Source of the DNA: Ovoidimarina sp038744785
GTDB lineage: Bacteria > Pseudomonadota > Alphaproteobacteria > Rhodobacterales > Rhodobacteraceae
Reading direction: 5' to 3'
NCBI GenBank assembly: GCA_038744785.1
Contig: JBCDLX010000011.1
Coordinates: 1-64,000 of the forward strand
DNA length: 64,000 nucleotides
Below are positions 7,366 through 16,417 of the stretch, one piece after another. The first letter of the stretch is position 1; each line of letters opens with the position of its first letter. The notes beneath the pieces are model-generated. The model searched no databases, was not told the origin of the DNA, and saw only the letters and a list, made by a program, of their open reading frames with translations. Both the position numbers and the translations under genes were made by a program.

Positions 7366-8238
7366 ATGAATGTTCTCATCACCGGAGCAAGCAGCGGATT
7401 CGGCACTTTGATCGTATCCGACCTAGTGAAAGCAGGGCATCGGGTCGTGGGCTCGATGCGGGATATCGCAGGCCGGAACGCCAAAGCCGTTGCCACTTTC
7501 AAAGCAATAGATGTCGAAGTTGTCGAAATTGATGTCACCGATGACGCGTCGGTCGAAGCGGGCGTCGCGGCGGCCACCAAGATACTTGGAACAGTTGATG
7601 TGCTTATCAACAACGCCGGTGTTGGTGCCCACGGCCTGCAAGAGAACTTCACTGCAGACGATTTTCGCCGTCTCTTTGAAATCAACGTATTCGGGGTCCA
7701 ACGCATGATCCGAGCAGTTGTTCCAGGCATGCGCAGCCGAAACGACGGACTTATCTTGAACATCTCCAGCCTGCTTGGCCGCGTGGCATTGCCCTTCTAT
7801 GGACCCTACAACGCAAGCAAGTGGGCACTTGAGGCGATGACGGAGAACTACCGCGCGGAACTCAGTTCTTTTGGCGTCGACGTCGCAATCATCGAGCCGG
7901 GCGGCTTTCCCACGCGCTTCATAGACAACCTGATGCAGCCAAGTGCGCGCGACCGCGATGCAGAGTATGGCGATCTCGCTGGCGCGCCCAAGGCTTCTCT
8001 TGAAGGGTTTGAAGGGTTCCTTGCCGCGAACCCGCAACAGAACCCTCAACTTGTCGCTGATGCGGTTGTGGAGGTCATCGGACAAGCGCCCGGGACACGG
8101 TCGTTCCGGACCGAAGTGGACCGAATTGGGATGGCAGAGCCGCTGAAGGGTTACAACGATCACCTCGCCAAGGTCACCGAAGGGTTGTTTGCGAACCTCG
8201 GCATGGAAGACCTGTTGAAGCTAAAAACGGTCGCGTAG
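7366..8238 (+). CDS. Short-chain dehydrogenase/reductase
   Basis: A 290-residue classical SDR: cofactor motif TGASSGFG (residues 6-13), NNAG near residue 84, catalytic Ser in LNISSLLG, and YNASK containing Tyr and Lys. The stretch after the catalytic site (GGFPTRFIDNL) is typical of the group acting on ketones/alcohols of medium size. The start follows AAAAAAAAGGAG. It is the first gene after the divergent LysR regulator and is followed after 69 bases by a second reductase, so it probably belongs to a regulated redox operon. The substrate is unknown. Confidence 0.9.
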   Translation: MNVLITGASSGFGTLIVSDLVKAGHRVVGSMRDIAGRNAKAVATFKAIDVEVVEIDVTDDASVEAGVAAATKILGTVDVLINNAGVGAHGLQENFTADDFRRLFEINVFGVQRMIRAVVPGMRSRNDGLILNISSLLGRVALPFYGPYNASKWALEAMTENYRAELSSFGVDVAIIEPGGFPTRFIDNLMQPSARDRDAEYGDLAGAPKASLEGFEGFLAANPQQNPQLVADAVVEVIGQAPGTRSFRTEVDRIGMAEPLKGYNDHLAKVTEGLFANLGMEDLLKLKTVA

Positions 8239-8246
8239 GAATCGCG

Positions 8247-8281
8247 CGACCGATCCCCCCGGCCCCAACTCCTTTCGGTCG
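8247..8281 (+). other. Intergenic hairpin between two reductase genes
   Basis: CGACCGA (8247-8253) and TCGGTCG (8275-8281) form a perfect 7-bp stem around a C-rich loop. There is no T-run, so it is not a standard terminator; it may stabilise the upstream message or lower expression of the next gene, whose ribosome site GAGGAGG lies just after it. Confidence 0.4.
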
Positions 8282-8307
8282 GGCCCCAATACGAGGAGGC
8301 AATAGCG

Positions 8308-8961
8308 ATGAAATACGGGGTTCTTGGCACCGGCATGGTGGGTCACTCGTTGGCGACGAAACTTGTGTCGTTGGGCCATGAGGTACGCATGGGAGCGCGC
8401 ACAGCGGACAACGACACGGCTGCTGAATGGGCCGCAACCTCTGGTGCAGAAGCTGGACATGGTACGTTTGGTGATGTGGCGGCCTGGTCGGATCGTATCA
8501 TCTTTGCCGTCAAAGGCGCGCGGATCCTAGATGTTGCGGATTCCGTGACGAACGCGGCAGTGTCTGGCAAGATCGCAATCGACGTCACCAATCCACTGGA
8601 TATGACGCAAGGGATGCCGCCGACCATGATCCCCGAGTTGTCAAATACGACGTCAGCTGGCGAAGCGCTGCAGGCCCGGCTGCCAGAGGCGAACGTGGTC
8701 AAGACGCTGAACACCATGAACCATTTGATCATGGTCGACCCCGCGCGAGTGCCGGGTGACCACGATGTTTTTCTGTGCGGGGATGATGCGGCGGCGAAAG
8801 CGGGTGTTGTTTCGATGCTGAGAGAATTCGGTTGGCGTGATCCGATTGATCTGGGTCCGCTTGCCGCCGCACGTGGAACCGAAGGGATGATGCCGTTTTG
8901 GCTTAGGATGTGGGGCGTCGTTGGAAACGCCGAGTTCAACTATCGGATCACGAGGGCTTAA
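8308..8961 (+). CDS. F420-dependent NADP oxidoreductase-like NAD(P)-binding protein
   Basis: A 217-residue protein starting MKYGVLGTGMVGHSLATKL, a G-x-G-x-x-G dinucleotide-binding motif, followed by the GARTAD stretch that usually selects NADP. ITNPLD-like IDVTNPLDMTQG and VVKTLNTMNH are typical of the NpdG/reductase-dehydrogenase group (COG2085). In bacteria lacking F420 these proteins are NADP-dependent reductases of unknown substrate. It sits second in a run of three oxidoreductases and is followed after two bases by the next. Confidence 0.8.
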   Translation: MKYGVLGTGMVGHSLATKLVSLGHEVRMGARTADNDTAAEWAATSGAEAGHGTFGDVAAWSDRIIFAVKGARILDVADSVTNAAVSGKIAIDVTNPLDMTQGMPPTMIPELSNTTSAGEALQARLPEANVVKTLNTMNHLIMVDPARVPGDHDVFLCGDDAAAKAGVVSMLREFGWRDPIDLGPLAAARGTEGMMPFWLRMWGVVGNAEFNYRITRA

Positions 8962-8963
8962 GG

Positions 8964-9650
8964 ATGCGGATCGCCGTTGTCACTGGGGCTGCCCAAGGGC
9001 TTGGACTTGAAACCGCGCAGCAGTTGGCGCAGACGGGCGTACATGTCGTCCTGACTGGTCGAAACGGGCCGACCCTGACAGAGGTACTGCGAAATCTGGA
9101 CGGATCGCCGGAAGCGCGCGTTCTGGACGTGTCGGATGTCGCTTCGGTGGATGATTTCTTCACCTGGCTCAGGCGCGAGCACGGACGTCTTGACATACTC
9201 GTGAACAATGCTGGCCGTATCTATGGAGCGCAGGGTGCGACGGTTGCCAACACCGATGCCGGGACGCTCGCTGCGGCGATCGATAACAATGCCTTGGGCG
9301 CCTACCGCATGATGCGGTCCGCGATGCCGCTTATGGCGGCCAACGGATACGGTCGGATCGTCAATGTATCGTCCGGCATGGGGGCCTTGACCGGCATGGG
9401 TGCGGGGGCTGTGCCGTATCGGGCCTCGAAAGCGACCCTGAACGCCCTTACGATCCTTGCGGCCCGCGAGGCACCCGAGGGTGTATTGGTGAATGCCGTC
9501 TGTCCGGGTTGGGTTCGCACCGAGATGGGTGGACCCAGCGCAAGCCGGTCCGTGGAAGATGGCGCGTCGGGCATTGTCTGGGCCGCGACACTGCCCGCGG
9601 ACGGTCCAACCGCCGGTTTCTTTCGCGACGGGCAGGCAATCGACTGGTAG
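8964..9650 (+). CDS. Short-chain dehydrogenase/reductase
   Basis: A 228-residue SDR. The ATG at 8964 is chosen because it lies two bases after the preceding stop, so the two genes are translationally coupled; GAGGGC lies inside the upstream gene end. Motifs are TGAAQGLG (residues 7-14), NNAG, IVNVSSGMG and YRASK, with the NAVCPGWVRTEMGG stretch typical of carbonyl reductase-like SDRs. It is the last gene of the LysR-linked cluster. The substrate cannot be predicted. Confidence 0.9.
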   Translation: MRIAVVTGAAQGLGLETAQQLAQTGVHVVLTGRNGPTLTEVLRNLDGSPEARVLDVSDVASVDDFFTWLRREHGRLDILVNNAGRIYGAQGATVANTDAGTLAAAIDNNALGAYRMMRSAMPLMAANGYGRIVNVSSGMGALTGMGAGAVPYRASKATLNALTILAAREAPEGVLVNAVCPGWVRTEMGGPSASRSVEDGASGIVWAATLPADGPTAGFFRDGQAIDW

Positions 9651-9685
9651 TGCAGGAATTCGGGTGGCGCTGATGGTTCCGGGCG

Positions 9686-10414
9686 TCAGATGATCCCTCG
9701 CACCGCGGCCCGGTACACAGCGTTGGCGGTCGATCGCGCCCCAAGTTTTCGCCGGGCGCGGGCCAGGCGTTTTTCAACCGCGCGCGTGCCGATTTTCAGT
9801 CTTTCGGACAAGTCGCTTACCGTGTCGCCATCGGCGATAAAGGCGAGCGCATCGCGCTCCTTTTCAGTGATCGAGTACATGTGTTGTGCGGCGCCGCTAC
9901 CGACCAGGGCGGCATGAAAGATCTCGGCCAGTCCGATCATGTCGCCGGTCAACCCACGCTCTACGATGCCAGTTTGCCCCTTGCGCGAGGTGTTGTCGGC
10001 AAAGGCCGTAAACGCCCCAAGCCCGCCAGTTGATTTGAACGGATAGGTCACGCCAAGCGCCCAGCCATGCCCCAAGAAGTAGTCCGTCAAAGGATGGTCC
10101 GCGAACCTTTCGTCGCGCGCAAACTCGGTGTTGTCCATGACCTCGGGCGCAACAATCTGATTGACGCGAAGTGCGACCGGGTCGCGCTGAACGCCGCCGC
10201 CTTCGGCGTAAAGATCCGTCACCTCATCGGGAAACGTCATTTGGGTCATGGCGGTTCGGTTGACGATATCGTCGGGGTAGCTCGCGAACACGTACACGAA
10301 ATGCTGAAACCCATGATCGGTACAAAAAAGTCTTGCCAGTTCAACCTTTTGGTCGAAAGCGGCCGCGCCGTTCAGACGATCAACAAATTCGCGGTGATTC
10401 TGGTTCAAAAGCAT
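9686..10414 (-). CDS. LuxR-type regulator with autoinducer-binding domain (solo)
   Basis: A 242-residue protein with an N-terminal ligand-binding domain and a C-terminal LuxR helix-turn-helix (ITEKERDALAFIADGDTVSD, then RAVEKRLARARRKLG). In the signal pocket FPDEVTDLYAEGGGVQRDPV keeps the Tyr, Asp and Pro of the family (TraR Tyr61, Asp70, Pro71), but the otherwise strongly conserved Trp57 is Val. No luxI-type synthase gene lies in the window, so it is a LuxR solo, perhaps with a different ligand. It is divergent from the exported-protein operon beginning at 10605, with a 190-base region between. Confidence 0.85.
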   Translation of the reverse strand: MLLNQNHREFVDRLNGAAAFDQKVELARLFCTDHGFQHFVYVFASYPDDIVNRTAMTQMTFPDEVTDLYAEGGGVQRDPVALRVNQIVAPEVMDNTEFARDERFADHPLTDYFLGHGWALGVTYPFKSTGGLGAFTAFADNTSRKGQTGIVERGLTGDMIGLAEIFHAALVGSGAAQHMYSITEKERDALAFIADGDTVSDLSERLKIGTRAVEKRLARARRKLGARSTANAVYRAAVRGII

Positions 10415-10604
10415 CGGTTGGAACTGCCGGACAAGGACATGGGAACCGGAAGGACGCCCCGAGAGTCCGGAAATTCAACCAGAAAGCAAGACAAACATGG
10501 CTGAAGGTTCGGAATTCCACCCGTCCACGCTCTTGCTGGTCAATGGCCGTGGGATGTTAGGCTTCGCCCCTGGGGGCGGTCGAACAACCCTGAGAGGAGC
10601 AGAC

Positions 10605-11774
10605 ATGCCAAGATACCTTACGCTCGCGATTGCGGCGCTCTGCGTGGTGATTTCCTCGGCCCGAGCCGGACTTGCGGATGAGTACGATGGAGATGCCGTC
10701 GAACGGTGTTTCTCGCATCAAAGCGAAACGCTTGAGGCGACAATTCTTATGCGTTTGGGAAAATGGCTTATCGAAGGTGCAGAACTGGGAACGGTCACCG
10801 CTGAGTCCGGCGAAAGCTGGGGCTACCGGGTGGACTTTGATGGCGAGGTCGACGGCAACGCCTTAAACCTGTCGCTCGCGACCCTTGTTGAAGGAGACTA
10901 CCAGCTTCGACAGGGCGTATGGAAGCTTGATGGCACCACGCTGCGGACAGACACAACAGAATTCCACGAAGCCGACTGTGCGCCGATTAAGGCGTGGCAC
11001 GGCGAGGTTGAGAAACAGGATCAGATAATTCTTGCGCAGTCTGAACTGGTCGAAACAGTCGAAGATGGTGAGTACTGCTACGCCCGAGAGCGCGATACCA
11101 TTGACGTAACCGTCCGGCTACAGATCGCGCAGGGTTATGTGAGCGGTGGAGCGTTCGGCGAATTCGTTCTAGGTGCTGATGCCACGCAGGAGTTTTGGAC
11201 GACGGTCCAAGGCTCGGTCGATAAGAATTCGCTGAACGTCGATCTGTTCACTTTGATCAACGGGCAGACAACTGCGTCGCAAGAAGTCTGGACCGTTGCC
11301 AAGGCCGATCTGATCACACCCACTGACACGCTGGTCGCGGTACACTGCGATCAGGTGCGCGAGGCATATCTTGCGCGGCAGCCAGACGCACTGCCGCCGC
11401 CGGACAACGTGGACGTCGCGGCCCTTGTTGCACAGTTCCAGCAAGAGCTGACAGATTTCGCGGGCCATTTGGCCGACTGCTCGGCGTTCGACCAAGACTT
11501 TCGGGACATTCCCAACAATCGAACCCTGAACCGAGCCGTAGAGGGGCTGGAAGATGGTCTTTGTCGGGTTCGCTTCGAAGCCGTCGACCCCGAAGGCCGG
11601 GTCCTGAGGTGTAGACTGACATCGGACCAGACGGCGACGTTTGCGGCCGGTTGGGTCGAGCTTGCCAACAACATTCGCCCCGACGGCAGTTACATCAATT
11701 CGTATCCGTCCGACACGCCGGATGGGGTCCGAAACATTATGTCCAGCGATGCTTGTCAGCCCGAACCACTGTAG
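10605..11774 (+). CDS. Exported protein with internal duplication, operon gene 1
   Basis: A 389-residue protein. The ATG at 10605 is chosen because it follows GAGAGGAGC and gives a clean signal peptide (MPRYLTLAIAALCVVISSARAGLA). Two related units follow: GEVDGNALNLSLATLVEGDY with VWKLDGTTLRTDTTEFHEADC in the first, and GSVDKNSLNVDLFTLINGQT with VWTVAKADLITPTDTLVAVHC in the second. Each ends in Asp/His-Cys, hinting at disulfides in the periplasm. The C-terminal third (ADCSAFDQDFRD onward) is a separate small region. No known family is recognised. It opens a four-gene operon of exported proteins. Confidence 0.75.
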   Translation: MPRYLTLAIAALCVVISSARAGLADEYDGDAVERCFSHQSETLEATILMRLGKWLIEGAELGTVTAESGESWGYRVDFDGEVDGNALNLSLATLVEGDYQLRQGVWKLDGTTLRTDTTEFHEADCAPIKAWHGEVEKQDQIILAQSELVETVEDGEYCYARERDTIDVTVRLQIAQGYVSGGAFGEFVLGADATQEFWTTVQGSVDKNSLNVDLFTLINGQTTASQEVWTVAKADLITPTDTLVAVHCDQVREAYLARQPDALPPPDNVDVAALVAQFQQELTDFAGHLADCSAFDQDFRDIPNNRTLNRAVEGLEDGLCRVRFEAVDPEGRVLRCRLTSDQTATFAAGWVELANNIRPDGSYINSYPSDTPDGVRNIMSSDACQPEPL

Positions 11775-11786
11775 GGAGTATCACCC

Positions 11787-12290
11787 TTGAGAAAGCCACT
11801 GGTGACGGTTCTGCCGCTTACACTTTATGCTGTTTGGGCAGTGAGCGCATTGGCTGCGCCGCTGAACGTGGGCGGCGAAGAGATTGCCTTTGAAGAGCTT
11901 CAGTTGGTCGAAGACGCCACCCTGGGGGGGCGCAGCGTGCTCTATACCGGGCAGATCGGCGATGGTGAGACAAAGCACTTCTTCGTTCCTGGTGTTGATG
12001 TGATGAGCCCGACATCCGTCACGGTTCTGGTCGAGGATCCAGCCTTGCCGGTGCGTGCGTCGCTGCATCGTCATTATTGGAACGAGCCCGATCTTGCCGG
12101 TAAAACCGATGAAACCGGCACCTGGACGTTCACGGGCCGGATCGACGACAGCGTTGGCATTGCGATCGCAGCAGACGGCGCAAGCCGTTTCGCGATCCTG
12201 TTTTGGAGTGGCGATGCCGTTCCGCCCGATGTTCCAACCGTTTTCTTCGATGGCGGAAGACCGGTCGAACCGAAGAGCGAGGGAAACTGA
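11787..12290 (+). CDS. Exported protein of unknown function, operon gene 2
   Basis: A 167-residue protein starting at TTG 11787 after GGGAG. A signal peptide runs to about residue 23 (VWAVSALA). The mature part is acidic and beta-rich (VLYTGQIGDGETKHFFVPGV, TWTFTGRIDDSVGIAIAAD) and looks like a small sandwich domain. The stop overlaps the next ATG by one base (TGATG), a sign of translational coupling. No family is recognised; context places it with the repeat/OmpA protein three genes on. Confidence 0.7.
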   Translation: MRKPLVTVLPLTLYAVWAVSALAAPLNVGGEEIAFEELQLVEDATLGGRSVLYTGQIGDGETKHFFVPGVDVMSPTSVTVLVEDPALPVRASLHRHYWNEPDLAGKTDETGTWTFTGRIDDSVGIAIAADGASRFAILFWSGDAVPPDVPTVFFDGGRPVEPKSEGN

Positions 12291-13156
12291 TGTTGCGTAG
12301 TGTTCGGACCTTGATCGTCTTGCCCGGCCTTTTTTGCCTTGCGTTGGCCGGTGCATCTGCCGCCCAAACAGAAACGCCCGTAATTGGAGCGGAAACTCCA
12401 TCAGATGGCGTATCGGCGGACGCCGCCCCCAAGGAACCGGTGATCGGCGCCGAGATCGACGCCGACGGACCTACGGACCCTCCAGAGCCTAAGGTCGCGG
12501 ATGCAGACAAGCCGAAGACCGAATTGCCGGAGGTTTCTGAGCCGACTGCGGGCGGATCTGCGGACGGAGCGGGAGAGATCAAGGACGACAAGCTGCCAAG
12601 TGAGGCCAGCATCGAAGAGCGTTTGAGTATCGCACAGGCAGAAATCAAGGACCTGCAGGCGCGGGTAGCGGACAATAGCACGGCAATCGCCGAACTGCGT
12701 ATGCTGCTTGAGGAAGATCGCGAAGCTGAACCGCGCCCTGCCGAAGGCGCGCCGCCGATCCGGGTGACCTGTGCCGACGACCCGGAATGCGCGGCGTGCG
12801 TTGCGGCTGTTGCTGCGGATTTAGAAACTCACCTTGTGGTTTATGAACGGCTTCGCGCAATCTATTCGCGCTACACGACGTTCCAGAAACGCGTGATCAT
12901 CATCGGCGATATGCTGGCAGGTTTCCACAGCGTCTCGCAGAATGCCTGGGGCGGGGAAAAGCTGAAGATGCAAGAGGAACTTGCAGGGCTTCAGCGGGCG
13001 TACGATGCAAAGTTGAACGAACTTGTTGGGCACCTCCAGGGTCTGCTCGACCGGGTCGAGGCGTGTCATCCGCCGGACGGCGCGCCGGAAGACCTAGAGT
13101 TTAACCGTCGCCTGTTTGTGTCGTTTATGCTGAACGCATACCGGAGAAACGACTGA
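12290..13156 (+). CDS. Exported coiled-coil protein, operon gene 3
   Basis: A 288-residue protein. The ATG at 12290 overlaps the preceding stop. After a signal peptide ending ASAAQ there is a low-complexity Pro/Asp/Glu/Ala segment (about residues 25-100) with the repeated phrase PVIGAE, then a predicted coiled coil (SIEERLSIAQAEIKDLQARV onward), a Cys cluster (CADDPECAACV) and a helical C-terminal part (LKMQEELAGLQRAYDAKLNEL). The stop again overlaps the following ATG by one base. It may be a periplasmic scaffold or spacer protein in an assembly with the neighbouring products; no family is known to me. Confidence 0.7.
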   Translation: MLRSVRTLIVLPGLFCLALAGASAAQTETPVIGAETPSDGVSADAAPKEPVIGAEIDADGPTDPPEPKVADADKPKTELPEVSEPTAGGSADGAGEIKDDKLPSEASIEERLSIAQAEIKDLQARVADNSTAIAELRMLLEEDREAEPRPAEGAPPIRVTCADDPECAACVAAVAADLETHLVVYERLRAIYSRYTTFQKRVIIIGDMLAGFHSVSQNAWGGEKLKMQEELAGLQRAYDAKLNELVGHLQGLLDRVEACHPPDGAPEDLEFNRRLFVSFMLNAYRRND

Positions 13157-16100
13157 TGAAATCCTGCCGACTGCTTGGATCTGTGGCGCAGATCCTTTTC
13201 TCGGCGATCATTTGCCTGTTTCTGATCGGGTCCCCATCCTACGGCCAGACGCTCGAGTTCGACCGCTTTGTCGAAGGGATCGAGACTGCCGATACCGATA
13301 CGATGATCCAGGACTTTCTGGCGCTGTCGATTGAGGAAAAGGCGCGCGCGATCGAGACGATACAGGGGTCTTTCAGCACTGTAAGCCCTGAACGGCTTGA
13401 TGTGCTTGTCGAGTTTGTGAACCAGGTCTTTACTGGCGGCCTTGCTTTCCAGGAACCTTCCGTCACCACAGAGGCCGCGCTGGGCACGGTGGCGGGAAGA
13501 GTCCGAATTTCCGGAACGGGCGCGGCTGCCCAATATGCAACCGTCTCGGTTGGGACACGCGAGACATTGACCGGCGACGATGGAAGCTTTGAGTTGCGGG
13601 GTGTCCGCATCGGTGAACAGCCCCTTACGATTACGCCGGCCGAGGATCTTTTGAACCCGCGCGACCGCTTCACCGAGACAGAGGTCGTGGTTCACGTGGT
13701 CCAGGATGAAACGGTGACGCTGAACATCGAGGTTCAGGGCATAGATGTCCCCGTGGGCCGACTGGTCGGCTTTGCCCGTCACAGCGTAACGGGCGAACCG
13801 GTTGCCGGGGCGATTGTTTCGGTAGCGCCCCTGCAATCAGAGCTTGCAGGCCCCTTGGCCGCACTTGCGTTGCAGCGCACGCTGCAAAGCGATGCCGAGG
13901 GCCGGTTCACTGTTCCGGATATCCTTGCCGGAGAGGTCTCGGTCTTGTTCGCAGGAACAGCCCAGTCGCCGGATACGGGTGCGTACTCGTACTTCAAGCC
14001 GATACAAACCAGCGTTCGAGTCGCTGCCGGAGAAACGACCGAAATGGAACTTCCACTGGAGCCATTTGACGTGCGTGCCCCGGACCGGCTGGCCGCCGTG
14101 AATGGGACAGTTCGCGACATTGTGACCGGGGCGCCCATCGCGGGCGTCGAAGCTGGGATCGGCTCGAAGCGCGGGTCAAGCGGAGATGACGGTGTTTACC
14201 GTGTCGCGCAAATCCGGCCTGGCACCCAAGAACTGCGCGTTTCGCACCCTGATTATGTGGGTCAGGTGATCCCGCTCGGCACGCTTGAACCGGGCCTGAC
14301 AAAGCGGGATCTGGAACTGTTTCCCCTTGGGACAGGGGCCGTGGCTGTCACCGTGACGGATGCTGAGACGGGTGCGGCCCTGCCCGAAACCCTTTTGTCA
14401 TTTGGCGCCGAAGACGAAACCACTGATGCAGACGGGCTCGCCCGGTTCGTCGGGGCCGGTATCGGTCCGGCCGATGTTTCGGCATCGCGCGATGGGTACC
14501 GGTCAGCACGCGCGCCGATTGTGGTGCAAGAGGGCGAAGAAGTCGCCCTATCGATTGCATTGGAATCGGTCACCGACGGGACCTTGGTGCTGACTGTTGT
14601 TGATGCTGAAACGGGCGCACCGATCGGCGACGCGCGCGTCGACATCGGCGCTTTTGTTGGGGTCACAGATGCGGCGGGTCAGGTGACAACACCCGAGCTT
14701 ATCGCAGGTCCTGTGACGGCCGTTGCATTCGCCCCGGGCTATGTCGAGGGCCGGATCGGCGCGCCGATCTTCGCAGGCGAAGTGACCGGGGCGACGCTGG
14801 AACTCAACCCCGTCACAACGGGCACGCTTGTGGTGACAGTGACGGATGCCGAAACGCAGGCGCCGTTGCCCGGCGCCGTAGTCACAGTGTCCGGGGTTCA
14901 GCAAACCGCCGATTCGGCGGGCCAGGTCACTTTCGCTGACCTTGCCGAAGGAAATGTGCAGATTGTCGGGTCGGCACCCGCATATGTCGATGGCGCGGTT
15001 CAATCGACTGTTTTGCGGGCCGACACGGTCACGGCGATCCTGCCACTAGATCCGATTACAAGCGGAAGCCTGATCCTGACCGTGCTTGATTACACCGACG
15101 ACAAGCCCATTTCTGACGCGACCGCGACCATTGGCACGGTGCCCGGGCGCTGGATCGGGCCCGGCAGGTTTCAGTTCGATGATGTCCCAGCAGGTCCTGT
15201 TCAGGTGACCGGGGCGGCCCCCCTCTACACGAATGGGCAAGCGTCTGCATCGATTGAGCGGGCCACAACGACAGAGGCGACTGTGCGACTTGCACCGATC
15301 CTGACAGGGACTGTGGTAATCCGCACGGTCAGTGCGCGCGACGGGTCAGCGATAGCCGGGGCGACGGTCACAGCCGGTGGCCGGGACGGAGTTACGAGTG
15401 CCGAAGGTAACGCAACGGTAACCGAGGTGCCCGCAGGCCAACAGGACGTGATCGCCGTCGCGGCGCTGTTCGAACAGACCTCTGCCCGGATCACGCTAGA
15501 GCGCGCTGAGACTGTCGAAGTCGTGCTGGAGCTGGAGCCGATCACCTACGGGACGCTTGTCGTGTTCGTTGTCGACGCCGAAAGCAAAGCGCCCTTGCCA
15601 AGTGCGCGCGTCGTGGTGGCGGGGCAAAACACCGGTGTCGGGGCGGATGGATCGACCACGTTCACGCGCGTTGGCGCTGGCCTTGTTCCGGTTGCAGCAC
15701 GTGCCGAAGACTACGCTGACGCTGGCCTGAACGTCCAATTGGAAGCCGGACAAACCGAACGCATCGTTGTCGAGCTTGAGCCAAGGAAGCCCGGGATTGT
15801 CAGTGGCGTTATCGCGGACGGGAGCACAGGCGTGGGCGTTTCAGGTGTCGAGGTTCGATTGGGGGATCTGGTTGCAGTCACGGATACGTCGGGACGTTTC
15901 GAGCTGGCGGGTGTCGAACCAGGGGATCAAACGCTGATACTACGCCACCCCCGCTACGCTGAGCAGACGCAAACAGGAACGCTCGTCTCAGGCGGCATTT
16001 TGCGTGTAGACACAGCGCTTCAGCTTCGTGCCGAGACAGCCGATGTTATCCGCTCTGCGATCGAGGCAGATGGCAGCATCGATCTTTATGGTATCTTCTT

Positions 16101-16410
16101 CGACTTTGGCGAGGACACGTTTACCGACGCTTCCGTTCCGACGCTGGACCAGGTTCGTGCCGTTATTGTATCAGCCCCTGGCCAGATCTTCCTGATCGAA
16201 GGTCATACCGATTCCGTTGGAAGCGATGCGTTTAATCAGGACCTCTCTGATCGCCGCGCAGCAAGCGTCCTGAACTGGTTGACCGACAACGGTATCCCTG
16301 CCGCCCAACTTCAGGCGGTTGGACGCGGTGAGACCGATCCCACGGCCTCGAATGACACCGATGCGGGCCGTGCATTGAACCGACGGGTGGTTTTGCGACG
16401 GCCTGGCTGA
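13156..16410 (+). CDS. Giant exported protein: about ten tandem beta-sandwich repeats plus OmpA domain
   Basis: A 1084-residue protein: signal peptide (to about residue 30), a helical N-terminal region (35-105), about ten repeats of roughly 80-110 residues starting near 109, 199, 312, 393, 474, 555, 635, 714, 793 and 873, and an OmpA-like domain (about 975-1084). Each repeat follows the carboxypeptidase-regulatory-like pattern, for example GTLVVTVTDAETQAPLPGA, then T-D-x-x-G-x-x-x-F, then G-Y-x-x. The end has the peptidoglycan-binding signature IEGHTDSVGSDAFN and LSDRRAASV. It is probably a rod-like periplasmic or surface adhesin/scaffold clipped to the cell wall. It ends the four-gene operon. 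Confidence 0.8.
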   Translation: MKSCRLLGSVAQILFSAIICLFLIGSPSYGQTLEFDRFVEGIETADTDTMIQDFLALSIEEKARAIETIQGSFSTVSPERLDVLVEFVNQVFTGGLAFQEPSVTTEAALGTVAGRVRISGTGAAAQYATVSVGTRETLTGDDGSFELRGVRIGEQPLTITPAEDLLNPRDRFTETEVVVHVVQDETVTLNIEVQGIDVPVGRLVGFARHSVTGEPVAGAIVSVAPLQSELAGPLAALALQRTLQSDAEGRFTVPDILAGEVSVLFAGTAQSPDTGAYSYFKPIQTSVRVAAGETTEMELPLEPFDVRAPDRLAAVNGTVRDIVTGAPIAGVEAGIGSKRGSSGDDGVYRVAQIRPGTQELRVSHPDYVGQVIPLGTLEPGLTKRDLELFPLGTGAVAVTVTDAETGAALPETLLSFGAEDETTDADGLARFVGAGIGPADVSASRDGYRSARAPIVVQEGEEVALSIALESVTDGTLVLTVVDAETGAPIGDARVDIGAFVGVTDAAGQVTTPELIAGPVTAVAFAPGYVEGRIGAPIFAGEVTGATLELNPVTTGTLVVTVTDAETQAPLPGAVVTVSGVQQTADSAGQVTFADLAEGNVQIVGSAPAYVDGAVQSTVLRADTVTAILPLDPITSGSLILTVLDYTDDKPISDATATIGTVPGRWIGPGRFQFDDVPAGPVQVTGAAPLYTNGQASASIERATTTEATVRLAPILTGTVVIRTVSARDGSAIAGATVTAGGRDGVTSAEGNATVTEVPAGQQDVIAVAALFEQTSARITLERAETVEVVLELEPITYGTLVVFVVDAESKAPLPSARVVVAGQNTGVGADGSTTFTRVGAGLVPVAARAEDYADAGLNVQLEAGQTERIVVELEPRKPGIVSGVIADGSTGVGVSGVEVRLGDLVAVTDTSGRFELAGVEPGDQTLILRHPRYAEQTQTGTLVSGGILRVDTALQLRAETADVIRSAIEADGSIDLYGIFFDFGEDTFTDASVPTLDQVRAVIVSAPGQIFLIEGHTDSVGSDAFNQDLSDRRAASVLNWLTDNGIPAAQLQAVGRGETDPTASNDTDAGRALNRRVVLRRPG

Positions 16411-16417
16411 GCCCGGC

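Noticed and set aside
9686..10604. luxI and lux box near the LuxR gene
   Set aside because: No synthase gene is present, and the 190-base intergenic region shows only a loose CCGGA/TCCGG pair, too weak to call a lux box.
13156..16410. Repeated DNA of the giant gene as CRISPR or satellite
   Set aside because: Repeats are visible only in protein and diverge in DNA; period is about 240 bases, not 60.
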